A stretch of 64,000 nucleotides of DNA from Hoplostethus atlanticus (Eukaryota > Chordata > Actinopteri > Trachichthyiformes > Trachichthyidae), in the NCBI GenBank assembly GCA_034670405.1, contig JAXDDX010000004.1, forward strand, positions 11,681,501 through 11,745,500, in the 5' to 3' direction. Each line of letters starts with the position of its first letter. The first letter of the stretch is position 1. The notes under the pieces were generated by a model. It worked only from the letters and a program-made list of their open reading frames with translations. It had not been told where the DNA came from and searched no databases. The translations under genes and the position numbers were made by a program. Below are positions 40,701-52,700 of the stretch, in pieces.

Positions 40701-43700
40701 TTCGCAGTCACCTGACAGTCCAGAACTGCTCTGATCAGCTGCCGGTGGCTTTGAAGGCAGGCCATCTCTGCCCGGTAGGCCTGGACAAAGTAATCCTGGT
40801 GCAGGTCCAGTCGTGGCCTCCTGTGCATAATGTCAGTGATGACCTGGGCCAAAGCAAACCTCTCCTCAGACCCCGACACGTGCTGGTAGGCCTCGTAGTA
40901 ACAGTTCAAGAGCTGGAGGAAAAACAAGATACCACAAGGTTGCAGCAAAATATTAATACCCATTCAGCAAAATCAATGTTCAATGTCTATCTATGCTCAG
41001 TGGGAAGTGGTTGATCTTAGCAAGTAGATGAAAAGATAGCAAACGAAGAGACACTAAGTGATCACATATATCCATCATTATCACTGTACCTGCACTTTGT
41101 TCTCCAAAAATTCTGTCTCACACGTCCACAGGTCGAGAAGCACCGCAACTCTGTCTACATCCGAACGGACACCTCCTGCTGAGCTGAGGTAACCCTCCAC
41201 TTTTCTCCTGTTTCTCTGGATGTAGTGGGAGCCAACCAGAGCCAGCACCCCCTCCAGCTCCTCCAGGTCCTTCAGAGCAGCATCGTACACAATGTAAAGC
41301 CCTCGCTGGTCCTGGGTGTGGACAAGCCTCTCCTCGGCGCTGTAGAAATCAGCAAGGTTCTCCACCTCGGCAAACTCCATGAACTCCGAGCAATGGACCT
41401 GGAATATGAAAAAGTCACACACACACACGTCGATGCAACAACAGCGGCGCTAGGCAGCTTTGTACGGTAACATTTTGTAACATGATGTCAACAAACTGTA
41501 CACAGCTTTATGTTTACCAACGCGGCCAGTCTGTGGTATACCAGTTGTTCTCAAATACCACACCTCTGCTGGTTTTCTATCCTACCAGGTTGCATCCCTG
41601 GTGTAATTCTATCTGTCCATTATAATGGACAGAGCGAAAACCTGCAGGGCTTTTGTTACTCGAGGACCAGGATTGAGAGACCACAGCTGCAACCTCAACT
41701 GAAGTATACTGAACAAGGCACAAGATCTAACGCCAGTGGGTCCAGCTTTCTCTGGATGGAGCACTCGCTGCTGTTTAGATGCATCACTTCCTGTGGGCGG
41801 AGATTTGCCACCAGTGACCATACCCAACACCAGAATGTCACTTAGGGACAATCTACAGGATTTCAATTAAGGGGGTGGGTGTCTACAGTAGTACAGCTTT
41901 AATAACTGGGAGCAAAATCACCATTTCACCTAATGGGTGTCCTAGGAATTGGCCATGATACCCTGTGCCATGTCCTGACCTTGTAGTCCACTGGGGTGTT
42001 GTGGCTGTGGTGGAGTGAGCCCAGACCCCCCGCCACCCCACGGCCCCCTCTGGCAGCGTTCATCCAGCCAGTTTCTTCTGCAGTGCTGCATAGCTCCCCT
42101 CCCTTTGAGTGCAGACCGGCCAGGTCAAAGGTCAAGGTCCTCTCCACGGAGCGCAGGTAGTTCAGCATCCCAAGAGAGATACGCTATCGACGGGGAAAAT
42201 TAAGACAGGAAAAAAAGCATCCCAGAGAATGAGAGCTTATCTATGATTCCTGACCAGGATAGATAAATTCTCACTGAAACAACATGACTTATACTGATGG
42301 TTTCAAAAGCCAACATTATCCAATCCATCTTGAAGCACACCCAGATTGTCAAGTCGACTGTTTGCCTCACCTGGAGCTCTCTGATTTTGAGGTGGCGCAG
42401 GTAAATAAGGGACAGGTATGCACCTCTGGTTGTGGTAGGATCTGAGGCGCCTTCCTCCAGACTGTCATCCAGATCCAGCAGCTGCATGCTGTCCATGTAA
42501 CAGCAGCTGTGGTTACGAGAAGCTGAAATGCTAAAACCTAGCGTAGCCTTAGCGTAGTATTCAGTCAGTGGCAGAATTCAATTAGGGATAAAACAGGTCT
42601 TTTAGGCTGATGGCATGATGTTTTCACACAAGGTCAATAAAGACAATGAAGATAATTGAAAGCTGACACTTCTTTTGTTTCATAAACATGTGAAATTAAT
42701 GACTTGAGCTTTCTGTCTTGCTAATGACTATAGATATGACTGTCTTACAAATGGAATATTGCCACATTATTTTATACCATGGCAGACCTTTCTTTTTTTG
42801 TGCTTGAGGTTTTGTTCTTCAGACTCCTTTTACCCTGGGCTCCCCTGACTCCAAATCTAGATGAGTGGTCGTCTGTATCCTAACAAGAAAAAGGTCACTT
42901 TTGAATATGAACTCCAACACAGGCAACTTTGAGAAAAACTTTTTCCCACCTCTCTGAACAGGAAACTCTGTAATACATGCCTGAGCAAGATTGGCGGCAT
43001 CGTAAATACTCGTCCAGATCTCAGAGGTCTTTTGTCCTTTGGTCTTACTGGAGTGTGAGACCACTGACGAGGACCTTGTGGTTTGGGAGTCGCACACATG
43101 AGCAGCATGCTCTCTTAGAGCCTCGCCCACATGGAACAGATCAGGGACCTGAAATTGATGTATGGTAAAAGCTACATGATGAAAATGTCATATTCTGTAT
43201 TAATGGCAGGCCTGGGTACTTGGGGTACCAGGTGGGTGGGGTTTATTGCATTAGGGCAATTCAGATAGTGTCATATTTAGTTATCAATCATAGAAAAGTA
43301 TTAAAACAAATGTACTATAGTAGTATAAAAATCTGGTATTTATTGTATTCATTGGGTTTTTATCTATTAAACCCCACCAATATGGTACATCAAGCAGATT
43401 AAAGTGTTATGTGACAATACTATTTGACCCACATCTGATTAATGTATCGTGGCCAATTAATAGACATTAAGACTGTAATGTGTCACAGTAAGACAAACGT
43501 CCCATCCCCATCGATTCCCTTCGTTTAAGACACCTCCACTTTTAAAGGAGGAATTGATTCAGAGCTGAAAGTCACCTGAAGAAACCTGCAGTGCATCCTC
43601 AGTAACTCGTCAACACATTTCTTTTCCTGGAGCTTCGTGACAAGCCTCTGCTGCCAGGGATCCTGCTGGGGCTTAACCTGCAGGGCACAATCAAAACTGT

Positions 43701-46700
43701 CAATACCCTGTGATAGAGACAAATAAAGTAAATACGAAACACTAAAATAAAGAGGGTTGACTATCAAGCTATGTGTGGGAAGGAACAGGTATTTCTCAGA
43801 CCAGAGTCAAATAGTAGCTGCAAATCGTACTTCTTCTTTTGTTTTAACTTGCGTGAAGCACCAGATGGTCAGGATTTACTGCATCGGGGTAGTATAAGTC
43901 AAGGTTTCCTTTGAACTCCTTTTCCTGTGAAACTTTCTGGCACTCATTTGTTCCACCCCCCCAGGCAAACCAAACCCATCGGACAACTAAGTAGGCTGAA
44001 ATAAACTATGAAATGGATTTGGAAATGCTATTTGACCCCGGGTTTCACGTTTCTCCGTCCAGACCTGGATGAAGGGCGTCCAGGTGGCCTCCTTCTTCAG
44101 AGCCATGCTTGCACTCTTCCTCCCCCACTGGCTTTCTCTGACCTCTGTCCCATCGTACTGGGGAAAGGTCTTCATCAGCTCCTGCTTTCTGAAGATTGTT
44201 CTGAACTCCCTTGACACCTGTTCAAACATTCAATAGTATACCAATCCAAATACCAATATCCATTGATTGATTGATGTCAGACAGAAGTACAGAGTTAACC
44301 CAGGCACGACTCCTGCAGGGGATTTGTACATTACCATGCTGAATAACTCCATCTCCTCTGCAGCGGTCCTGATGTGTAGCGTGTCGTAGCGCAGGTGGAA
44401 ATAGGAGACCAAGGATTGCAGCTCAGGACGAAACTCCTCCAGTTTAACGGTCTGCACGGGAACATCATCTGCCAGCCCTGCAATCCCAGTACCTCAATGT
44501 CATCAGCAATGAACTGCAATCAGCTCTACTCAGAGCTGTGCACTTCATACTACTGATGTCTGTTATTTTTAACATAACTTCATGCCTGTACAGTTGTATC
44601 TTTCCAGGTACCTCTATTACTTTTACTGCTACTATTATGCAATTGATTTTTATTCTTTCATTATTGTCTTTACTTGTGGTGTTATTTGTTGCATTGCTAC
44701 TGACTGAATATTCCCTCCATCCAGGTCAGTGTCTCTAAATCTAGATGTCATGGATAGTGCTGGTTTGACTCTCACCATCAATATGTTGAGCCTTATGTAA
44801 CGTTTCCTTATGATCCTTTGTGAAGGTTTCCTGTGGCTCCTCATCCTCCCTTTCACCAGCTGGTATATAGTGCAGCACCTGTTAGATGAGTAAGTCAGCT
44901 TTAGCTTTTTTTGGTTATGTGAAAATATCTCAACTCAAAAGAAAAAAGACTGCACACAAAAACAAACGACTTGGATAACAGAAACTAGTTGATAACAATC
45001 ACAACGTGCATCACATGAAAACACAAATCTGAACTACCAGCCTGAATGTCCCGAAGGTCCTTACTTACCCTCAGGAAGTTGTGGATGGTTTTAACTGAGT
45101 GCAGGTGGCAGACCAGCCACCTGAGGTAGATGACCACATCATCCTGAGTGACCACGTTGGCGGCGTTTCCTCGACCGGTCAGGATCTTCTCTCTCGTCAC
45201 GGCGAGCCTGCGTGCTCTCTGAACCGCATCCTCATACTCACTCATCACATATGAAACCTGGTCCTGAGGAAAGACAAGACACATCTGATCTGGTGAAAAT
45301 AGCAGAGCAGGAAAGCTTTTAGGCAATACAAAGATGAAATTACTTAAGCTTGAGATATATGTAACTTGCTCCTTCTGTAAAGAACATCCAGAGACTAAAT
45401 ATATAAAACATCTCCAGATTTATAACATTTGATTTGTTCAGCTTCCTTGACTGCAACAATAGATATGAAAACCAACAATTTCCTTTTGATCTTAATATCC
45501 TAGATACATTTCATATTCAGTAAGAACACAAAAGGGAAGCCTCTCTTCTGCATGTTTGCCATGGAAACTGTATTTTAAATCCATCAAATTATTGGCAGTT
45601 AGTGTATTATGACCATCTCTATTATTTTTGTATACTGGTTTGTACACTATTTCACCCCATGTTTGTAAGGCTTCTTTGTATCTTGACTGAGCAGAATGAA
45701 TTGGGATGAATCATATCCCATCATCATCAGCCCACCGGTCTATTTTGCTTAAATCAAATAACATCTAAAAAGCATTTTGAGAAAGCTATTTTTACGCTGC
45801 AGAATCCAATCAGATTACTTTGCCCTCCATGTCAAAATGACTGGGCTCTCCTGGAAGAAGAGCAGGAGCTGGCGCCAGAACAAAACTCCTGTCTTGATGA
45901 GCTTTAGTCATTGTGGAAGTGCTGGCAAAGTTAGGCTTGGGTCCTTTCTTCATCGTGAAGCTTTCACCTTGTAATCAGGATAAAGCTTCTCAATCACACT
46001 GGCATGGCGGCAGAATCTCCTCCACCTCAGCATGAGCAGATATTTGATCTGAGCCAAGTGATAACACCGGTCTGTGTAGAACTAGAGAAACACAAAATAC
46101 AACCAGTAAATCATTTTAAGTCTTTTAAATCACATTTATAGTTTGTTTTGCTGCTACCGATTGCTTCTGTTCGATATGTGCTCTGTCATCACCTGGTGCA
46201 GTAGAGGAGGTAGACTGTCAGCGGTGTACTCCACACTGAGGCAACTCTCCAGCTCCTTCTGCATGACGTTGGCCTGAGACACCAACGGCAAGGCCTCTGC
46301 CACCTGCCACCCAAAGGAAGGAGAAACCCAGTGTAGGCAGCACAAGTTAGAAGACCTGATTCCTGCAGTTCCTCATCAAACCCAAGGTGATGTGTGAAGT
46401 GACAATTACATAAAATGTTTATGTTGAAATACTTTTAGGTTTTTAGGTTTACTTGATATAACAGAAGGTTTATTTCCATTCTCACCTGAAGCCCCCTCCT
46501 GAGGGTCTGCTCTCTCTCAACACGGAAGAAGGAAATGTCCTTTGGGGGTGGAACAGAACTGAAATAACAAGAGAGGGATCAATCCAAACATAAAATACAT
46601 ATTGAACCGTGGGTCAAATACATGTTATGGTGTGTTTTTCCCCACATAAGTGCCAAATGGGAGTGAGATTTTCCAGATAGGACAACATTTGGTATCCTAA

Positions 46701-47023
46701 AGTCAGTTTAGTTCAGTTTAGTTTACTAGTTTGTAAATGACATTTCACCTGAGACTATCTATACTACCTGTATCTGCTATGTGGCACTCCAACTACTATT
46801 TGATGCGGGCCTGCACATGATACATGATATAATCACAGCCATTACTGTCAATCAAGCTTTCACACCTGTAAGACTTGGAAGGCGCTACTCCCAGTGGAAA
46901 TCCATTCTCTTCAATCTCTGCCCTGAGGGCTGAGAGTTGATCCGACAACTCAGCCTCCATCTGCTCCACTTTAACGGCGGAGGAAACCCTGTACGCGTCA
47001 GACATGGCAGAACTCCCCTTCAT
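28569..47023 (-). CDS. ccdc162: coiled-coil domain-containing protein 162 (44 exons, complete)
   Basis: Large coiled-coil protein of unknown biochemical role. I joined 44 exons that keep frame from ATG 47023 (or 47005) to TGA 28569-28571, about 2,121 aa. Exon starts (high coordinate): 47023, 46558, 46303, 46081, 45263, 44878, 44477, 44217, 43707, 43148, 42522, 42183, 41398, 40912, 40492, 40267, 39952, 39395, 38883, 38696, 38477, 38259, 38050, 37868, 37404, 37127, 36461, 35558, 35268, 34921, 34597, 34011, 33726, 33513, 33093, 32542, 32145, 31707, 31329, 30859, 29904, 29261, 29000, 28693. Recognisable segments are VVTQDDVVIYLRWLVCHLHS in the exon starting 45263 and TQDQRGLYIVYDA in that starting 41398. 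The C-terminal third (about 33500-29160) is heptad-rich, for instance LLQEELDAAKQALARCQAE. The exon starting 40492 ends in a GC donor (AG|GCAAGT). The human copy is annotated as pseudogene CCDC162P. The start codon and untranslated first exon are uncertain. Confidence 0.88.
29943..30331. repeat. MITE family A copy
   Basis: About 390 bp in a ccdc162 intron. The left end is 'tagagctgcaggaggtcactgtgca'; the right end 'tctagtgcagctttaa' reads 'ttaaagctgcactaga' on the other strand, so the ends are imperfect inverted repeats. The shared interior includes 'cccaacaccagaatttgggc' and 'ctctgttgcagcccaacttt'. Confidence 0.65.
33797..33844. repeat. (ATT)n-(AGT)n microsatellite
   Basis: Trinucleotide repeat changing from TAT to TAG units, in a ccdc162 intron. 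Confidence 0.9.
34056..34376. repeat. MITE family B copy
   Basis: Starts 'actagggttcggctgatatg' and shares 'cagtgtttcccccc', 'ttgtcaggatagaaaa' and 'gatatatcac' style blocks with the copy at 8038-8513. It lies in a ccdc162 intron. Confidence 0.6.
34639..34743. repeat. (GATA)n microsatellite
   Basis: About 100 bases of GATA units with an internal slip (agataatagata), in a ccdc162 intron. Confidence 0.95.
35327..35368. repeat. (TTCTA)n microsatellite
   Basis: About eight pentanucleotide units, in a ccdc162 intron. Confidence 0.9.
35852..36216. repeat. MITE family A copy with clear terminal inverted repeats
   Basis: Left end 'taaagatgcactaggcaa'; the right end 'ttgcctagtgcagcttta' is its reverse complement apart from one base. 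It is about 365 bp long and lies in a ccdc162 intron. It is the best-preserved pair of ends in this family. Confidence 0.75.
36556..36945. repeat. MITE family B copy, inverted
   Basis: Includes 'ccaatattggtcttttatca', 'tgatatcggtcagtctgata' and 'tatcagtatcggtcttcata', in opposite orientation to the copy at 34056-34376. It lies in a ccdc162 intron. Confidence 0.55.
37900..37945. repeat. common teleost interspersed repeat fragment
   Basis: 'acatttagctgacgctctta' followed by 'gagtgacttacaatgagtg' resembles a very common fish repeat core. A short 10-bp tandem (agaaccagta) follows to about 37980. Intronic in ccdc162. Confidence 0.5.
41440..41905. repeat. MITE family A copy, longer variant
   Basis: Carries the family blocks 'ggcgctaggcagctttgtac', 'tttaccaacgcggcc', 'cacttcctgtgggcgga' and 'acccaacaccagaatgtcac', and ends 'agtacagctttaa'. 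A central stretch unlike the shorter copies is present. Intronic in ccdc162. Confidence 0.6.
43205..43440. repeat. MITE family C copy, partial
   Basis: 'ttggggtaccaggtgggtgg' is a near match to the family C terminal repeat, followed by 'aattcagata' and 'atcatagaaaagtatt', parallel to 13825-13862. A further fragment lies at 43856-43905. Intronic in ccdc162. Confidence 0.5.
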
Positions 47024-47289
47024 TTGAGACTGGAAAACGGGAAACTGAGATCCAAACATTCACAAGTTATGTGTCTTCAAACATTTCAAACATTGTGAAA
47101 CACGGCTCCTTTAATCCAAACACGGCTGCCAAATCTCTGCTGCCATGCTGGCTTGTTGTGGTGTATCCATGGAGACGAGCCCTCCATGCAGGAAGGCTTC
47201 CTCTCCCGCTTCCTGCCGTTCATCACACAGCAGCAAAGACAGTGACTACATTTGATCTGTAGAGGGCTCTGAAGTTTCACAGGAGCCAT

Positions 47290-47638
47290 TCTTTATTAGG
47301 GTATGTCATCCATGCTGTTGGTCTTTTTTAAGATACTGTACTGGGCGTCTTGACAGTCATTTAAAATATAGAAATACGCTTGGTGTACCAATTGTTGAGC
47401 AGCATTTACCTCAGCAAGCTTCCATCCCACATTCAAAAACCTTGACTTGCTCAAAGTAGATCCAGTCTTCTTGGATACAGCGTGTGATTGGTTCTCTAGC
47501 TCATGATGTGATTACCCAATAGCAAATCACCTCCACGGCGCTGGCGGAGTCACGTCAGCAGCTGTGCAATTCCACCAGGGATAAAAATAAAAAAGGTATA
47601 TCAAAAAACTCAAAAGAGATTTCAGTGCTTCTTCAAGC
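47290..47638. other. region between ccdc162 5' end and foxo3 3' end
   Basis: No coding exon. This should contain the ccdc162 promoter and untranslated leader, but no transcription start can be placed by eye. Confidence 0.4.
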
Positions 47639-47644
47639 TTTATT
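47639..47644 (-). terminator. foxo3: poly(A) signal of foxo3
   Basis: TTTATT on the plus strand (AATAAA on minus). It would give a 3' UTR of about 2.1 kb (47639-49719). That stretch is AT-rich and non-coding, consistent with the long, regulated 3' UTR known for FOXO3. Confidence 0.5.
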
Positions 47645-49719
47645 TACATGCACCATCTCTGATACAACCAAGATAAGAACTGGAAATACACCTGGCAATG
47701 TCAACTTGATGTATTTTTTTTTTTTTGTAGGAGCAATAGGAAGAAAGGAAGTGTGGACATTGGCAGTGGGTGTTACTAAACAATACTGTCGATCAGAGAA
47801 TGTGACCTTGAAAGAAAATGAATGATTCAACTCAGTATGTTGCATTTTAGGTTTTAAATCCATCGTGTGAAGATAAACAGATCTATATTTGGAAGCATAC
47901 TGGGGCAGAATATCACTGGAAAATCCCACATTAAGCCAATCAATCAATCAATTCAATATTCCTGTCACACCAACATCAGATAGTTCGACTCAATAGGGCA
48001 TAACATTTGTATTTGACAACCCTAATGGTGTATACAGCATTAAATGGGATATTTCAACATCTCGGGCACCATTTGCCTGTCTGTCTGTTCCAATCAATGC
48101 TTGTTTTAGGTGGTTCAAAATCTCAGCCTGGTGGAATGGATGATCAAAACACACAGTACCTAGTCCTACCACACTCTGCACAATGGAAATGCTTTCATCT
48201 CAAATGTGAAACAAAATGAAATTCAATAGCGATGTTTCCTGAAACATGGATGGTCGAGTCCAATTGAACGAGCACATCATCAATTCACCGAAAAAGACTT
48301 TGACCATTTCCAGCTGGCGAAAAATGTAAACCAAAAATGTCCTCCTGCTGTTCCTACAAAAACTGTGCTGATGTAGAAGTTTTTGCCCTTAGCACTGGAT
48401 CCTAACATTTAAACACTTTATATCCTCTTATTTCCACTTAATTAAATGAAGAAATATTTTGGCAATATTTAAAATGTTGTGGTTCTTTCCCACCTAAAAT
48501 GGCAAATTGCTAACGTATGATACAACCTCCTCTCACAGGGATGAAAACACGACTCACCAAGCACCTGCTATAGTGCTGATAACAAAGGGAGGCTACTAAT
48601 GCAACTCCATTTGCAGCCACTCCCTGCTATCTTCTTATTTATAGCACCAAGTACTCCTTCAAATTAACAAAGACCAAAATGTTGTGTTTGAGCGCTACGG
48701 ACTCTCCAAGTGTGGTTATGTTATTCCAGTACCAAATGGTCCTAAGTGTTCACTAAATGGTGTCAACTACAGCTAAATCATGTTGCTTTGCTAAACACTG
48801 TCCTTAATTCTGTCCTAAACTCTGTATACTGCGCAGTACTTCCAATATTGCAGTAAGTGGAAGAGGGGGGGAAAGGTCAAGGAAAGGGAGCTGCAGCAGA
48901 AACACCATATTATCGAAGAGCGTCGGTAACGCACCGCTTCAGAAGGAACGCAATTCACAGTAATGTCACTAAAATCACAGGGTCAAATTTGCAAAATTAA
49001 AATAAAACATTACGTACAAAACCACACAATGTAGATCATTTCACATCTTGATAACATTTTACCTCTACAGATTGATATTTGGTGCATGACTTGGTGCATC
49101 CATGGGAGGAAAAAAAAAAGAAGCTTTTCAATAACACTTGTTTTTAATCGTTTAGTCCGCTTAGGCTAAATCTCTCAAAGAAACTTAAAAAAAAGATCAT
49201 CAAGTATCCTCCACTGGAACATAACGTAACATTCTCTGCAGCTTGTTCTGTAAACAGGCTGTCACCCACAATAGGCTGACAGCTGGTTTGGCAAAAATGT
49301 GTTTGTTTCGGTATGAAAGGGTGTGAAACTGGAGAAAAAGCAGGGTGAAAACATAAATCATCATCATCAGTTTCATGTATCACTTTGTGATATGAGTGAT
49401 TCCCTGAGACTAACAAGAGCTGACGTTTTTCATATTGTTTTAACAAAATCTCCTTCAAATCCATTCCAGTCAATAATACTGTTGTTCACACTGCCTAGAT
49501 GTTGATCTGTTTTCCCCTCCAAAGACACCAGTGTGTGTCTCAGACTCTTAAAATGCAGTACCAAACATAATGACTGACATTAAAAATAATGGAAAAACAC
49601 ACTACATGAGTACACGTTCACATATTTGTCTTCCCTCTAGTTGCACAATGCAGGACAATGAATCCCAATATACATTTTCTCCGCTTTTTTTAAATCACGC
49701 TGAGCTCTGACGAAACTTC

Positions 49720-52700
49720 TCAGCTCGGGACCCAGCTCTGGGGTGAGGTCTGTTTGGAGCTGGAGAAGCTTCCTGAATTCCTGTTAGCATTCTGGGCAGG
49801 GGTGAGGTTAGAATCAAAGCTTAAGTCCAGGCAATCTGCATCCATCAGTTCGTTGCGGATGATAGAGTCCAGGTCACACTCAAGACTGCCATTGAACATG
49901 TCTAGGTCCAAATCGGCAGGAAAGCGTTCCTGAGCAGACACACCCGAGCCAAGCTGCAAAGAGGCGTTCTTGCTGGGAGACTTCAGGTGCTGCTGCTTGG
50001 CATCAGTATGGCCAGTGTCACTGCCCAACCCCAGACCTCCATTGACAGAGGTTGACAAGCCAGCTTGCCAACCAGGCACTGAAGAACTTTGGGCCTGACC
50101 TGCACCAGCCTGGTTCGCCATCATAGGGTCTTTACGGAGCAGCATGGCATTGCGGCGGGAGTTCTGTAGAGCGATGGCGGTGCTGGCCTGCGACATCAGC
50201 GGGTCGGACTGAGTGAGCATGACATTGCTGTGACTGTGGGACTCCAGGCTGAGCAGATCCTGCAGGGTCTGGTGCTCGCTAAAGTGAGAGATGCAGGTGA
50301 AGGTGGTCTGCTTGTTCTCCTGGATGGTCTGCATGGGCGATTGCCGCAGGCTCGTGATGGACGGAGGGCTAAAAAGAGAGTTGGGCCCATAGCTGCCAGA
50401 GGGGCTACCCAGACTGCTGCCCGAGCAGCTGAAGGTAAACACTGAGCTCCCCTGCCCATTGGCTCCACTCTCTTCCTCTCCAGGAGGAGGTTGCTGGGAT
50501 GCAGTCAGGCTGATATTGTCCAAGAGATCGTCCATCAGGCTGTCGGAGAGCCCGTCATTGAGGTTCATGGTACCTGCCAGGTCGGAGAGCCCCGTGGGCC
50601 CCGTGGAGGGGGACATGCTGCTGGGACTGGAGTAGAGCATTGGGGAAAGGGGCGAGTCATCGTCAGGTACCTCGTCCAACTCCAGGTTGGCCAGGATGGG
50701 GGAGAGACGGCCGCTCAGCGTGCTGGCGTTGGAGTTGGTCCGGGAGCGGAAGTCTGTCCAGGCATCCAACTCGTCGCTACTGCGGGAGGTGGGGCTTCCC
50801 GTCCACTTGGAAAGGCTTGAAGAGCTCTCCGAACTGCCATCTTGAGTGGCCTGCAGCGAGGCCTTCTTCTTGGTGGCACGTCCCCTGGCACCCTTAATGT
50901 ACTTGCTGTTATCCATAGATACAGCCCGTCGCCGTGGAGCTTTGCCTCCCTTCCCGCCCTCTGGGTTGACCATCCACCAGGAGCTTTTCCCCGTTCCTTC
51001 GTTCTGGACCTTGACGAAGCGACTATGGAGGGACAGATTGTGTCGGATGGAGTTCTGCAATAGAAGTGGATAAAGAGACAGTAAGAAAAGCACATATTCA
51101 GGTTTTTATGTGTTATAGCATTATTTCTTGAAGCAAATTAGAAAATATGAATTGTACATACCTAAAACACTTAAAACCTTTAAATAGATTACGGGCCGTG
51201 GTGTGCAGCTCTTACTCTAAGATAGAAAAGGTCTGTATAGTTTGCTTGAACGTCAATGTAGTTTGTATAAAAGGTAAGAAATGTGTTTTTGATCAATGCT
51301 GTTCCACTATGTGTATACCTGAAGACTAAAAACAGGCAACATCTAATGCTGTAGGCCTCTTTCATTCCACCACAGAAGGGGTGTTTTTCATTTGCTTAGT
51401 ATCTTAGTTCTAGGACACAGTGTGCACATTGATGGCGAAATCTCTGATAAGTTAACTGTAAATACAGGAGTGCCACAAGGTTCAATTTTGGGGCCATTGC
51501 TTTTTACCATTTATGTAAATGAATTATGTGGACATGTTGATGATGCAAAAGCCCATTTATATGCGGATGACACCATAATCTATTGCTCTGCGCCCACCAT
51601 ATCTGAGGCTGTATTTAAATTACAAAAAGCATTCAATATCATTCAAAATAATCTAATTAAGCTTAAACTTGTTCTTAATGTAGATAAAACTAAGTTGATG
51701 TTTTTTTCTAAATCCAATATCCAGTGTTCTACTATGCCTCAAATCATTACAATACAAAACAGGGTGATAGAGGTGGTGTCATCTTACAAGTATCTGGGTT
51801 TCCATCTTGATGAACAATTGTCTTTTAAACTTCATATTGAACAACTAGCAAAAAAACTTAAACTTAAATTGGGTTTTTACTTTAGAAATAAGGCTTGTTT
51901 CAGCTTTCAAGCAAAGAAGCGGCTTGTGGCTGCTACTTTTTTGCCTATATTGGATTATGGTGATATTTTATATATGAATGCCCCAAAATCACATCTTCGT
52001 GCTTTGGACACAATATATCATGCTGCTTTACGCTTTGTGACAAACAGCACACCCCTCATACATCACTGTGTACTGTATGAATTGTCAGGTCAGTCATCCC
52101 TGGACGTAAGAAGACAGTCACATTGGTATTTGTTTGTATACAAAGCCATCCTGGGACAGCTACCAACTTACTTAAGCACTTTACTTGTTCAACCTAGAGG
52201 TGGACATTACAATCTGAGATCAAAAAATGATATCTTATATCATGTCCCAACTGTGAGAACAGAATTTGGGAAACACGCTTTCAGCTATGCTGCTCCACTT
52301 TCTTGGAACATTTTACAAAAAGATTTGAAGCTAGATTCCCTTATTAGAATCAACCTTTTTAAAGAACAAATTGGACACCTGCTTGCCATGGAGTGCTCAT
52401 GTTTTTAATTCTGTCTTTTAATTCTTACTTTTACTTTTACTGTTATTCTACTCTTACTGTCTTGTTTTTATTTGCGTTTGTTTTTAATGTTTTATATGTG
52501 AAATTATTTGTATGCTGCCTTCTTGGCCAGGGCCCACTTGAAAAAGAGATGGAAATCTCAATGTGATTACCCTGGTTAAATAAAGGATAAATTAAAAATT
52601 AAAAAAAATTGGTACTAAACTGTTAGGCTATGTGCACAATACCAACACTGCAGATGATGCAAGTCTCTTACTGGAGAGACTTCCTTGCACCTCACATTAT

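Noticed and set aside
50196..51063. Antisense and shifted frames across foxo3 exon 2
   Set aside because: These are shadow ORFs of a GC-rich Ser-rich coding exon.
51055..51093. Extra 13 N-terminal residues on the 457-codon foxo3 frame
   Set aside because: These are intron sequence read through the acceptor (ttgcag). The true exon starts at 51054 with NSIRHN.
51392..52408. Reading the reverse transcriptase frame as a host gene
   Set aside because: GVPQGS and YADD motifs plus the LINE-type 3' tail identify it as retrotransposon sequence.
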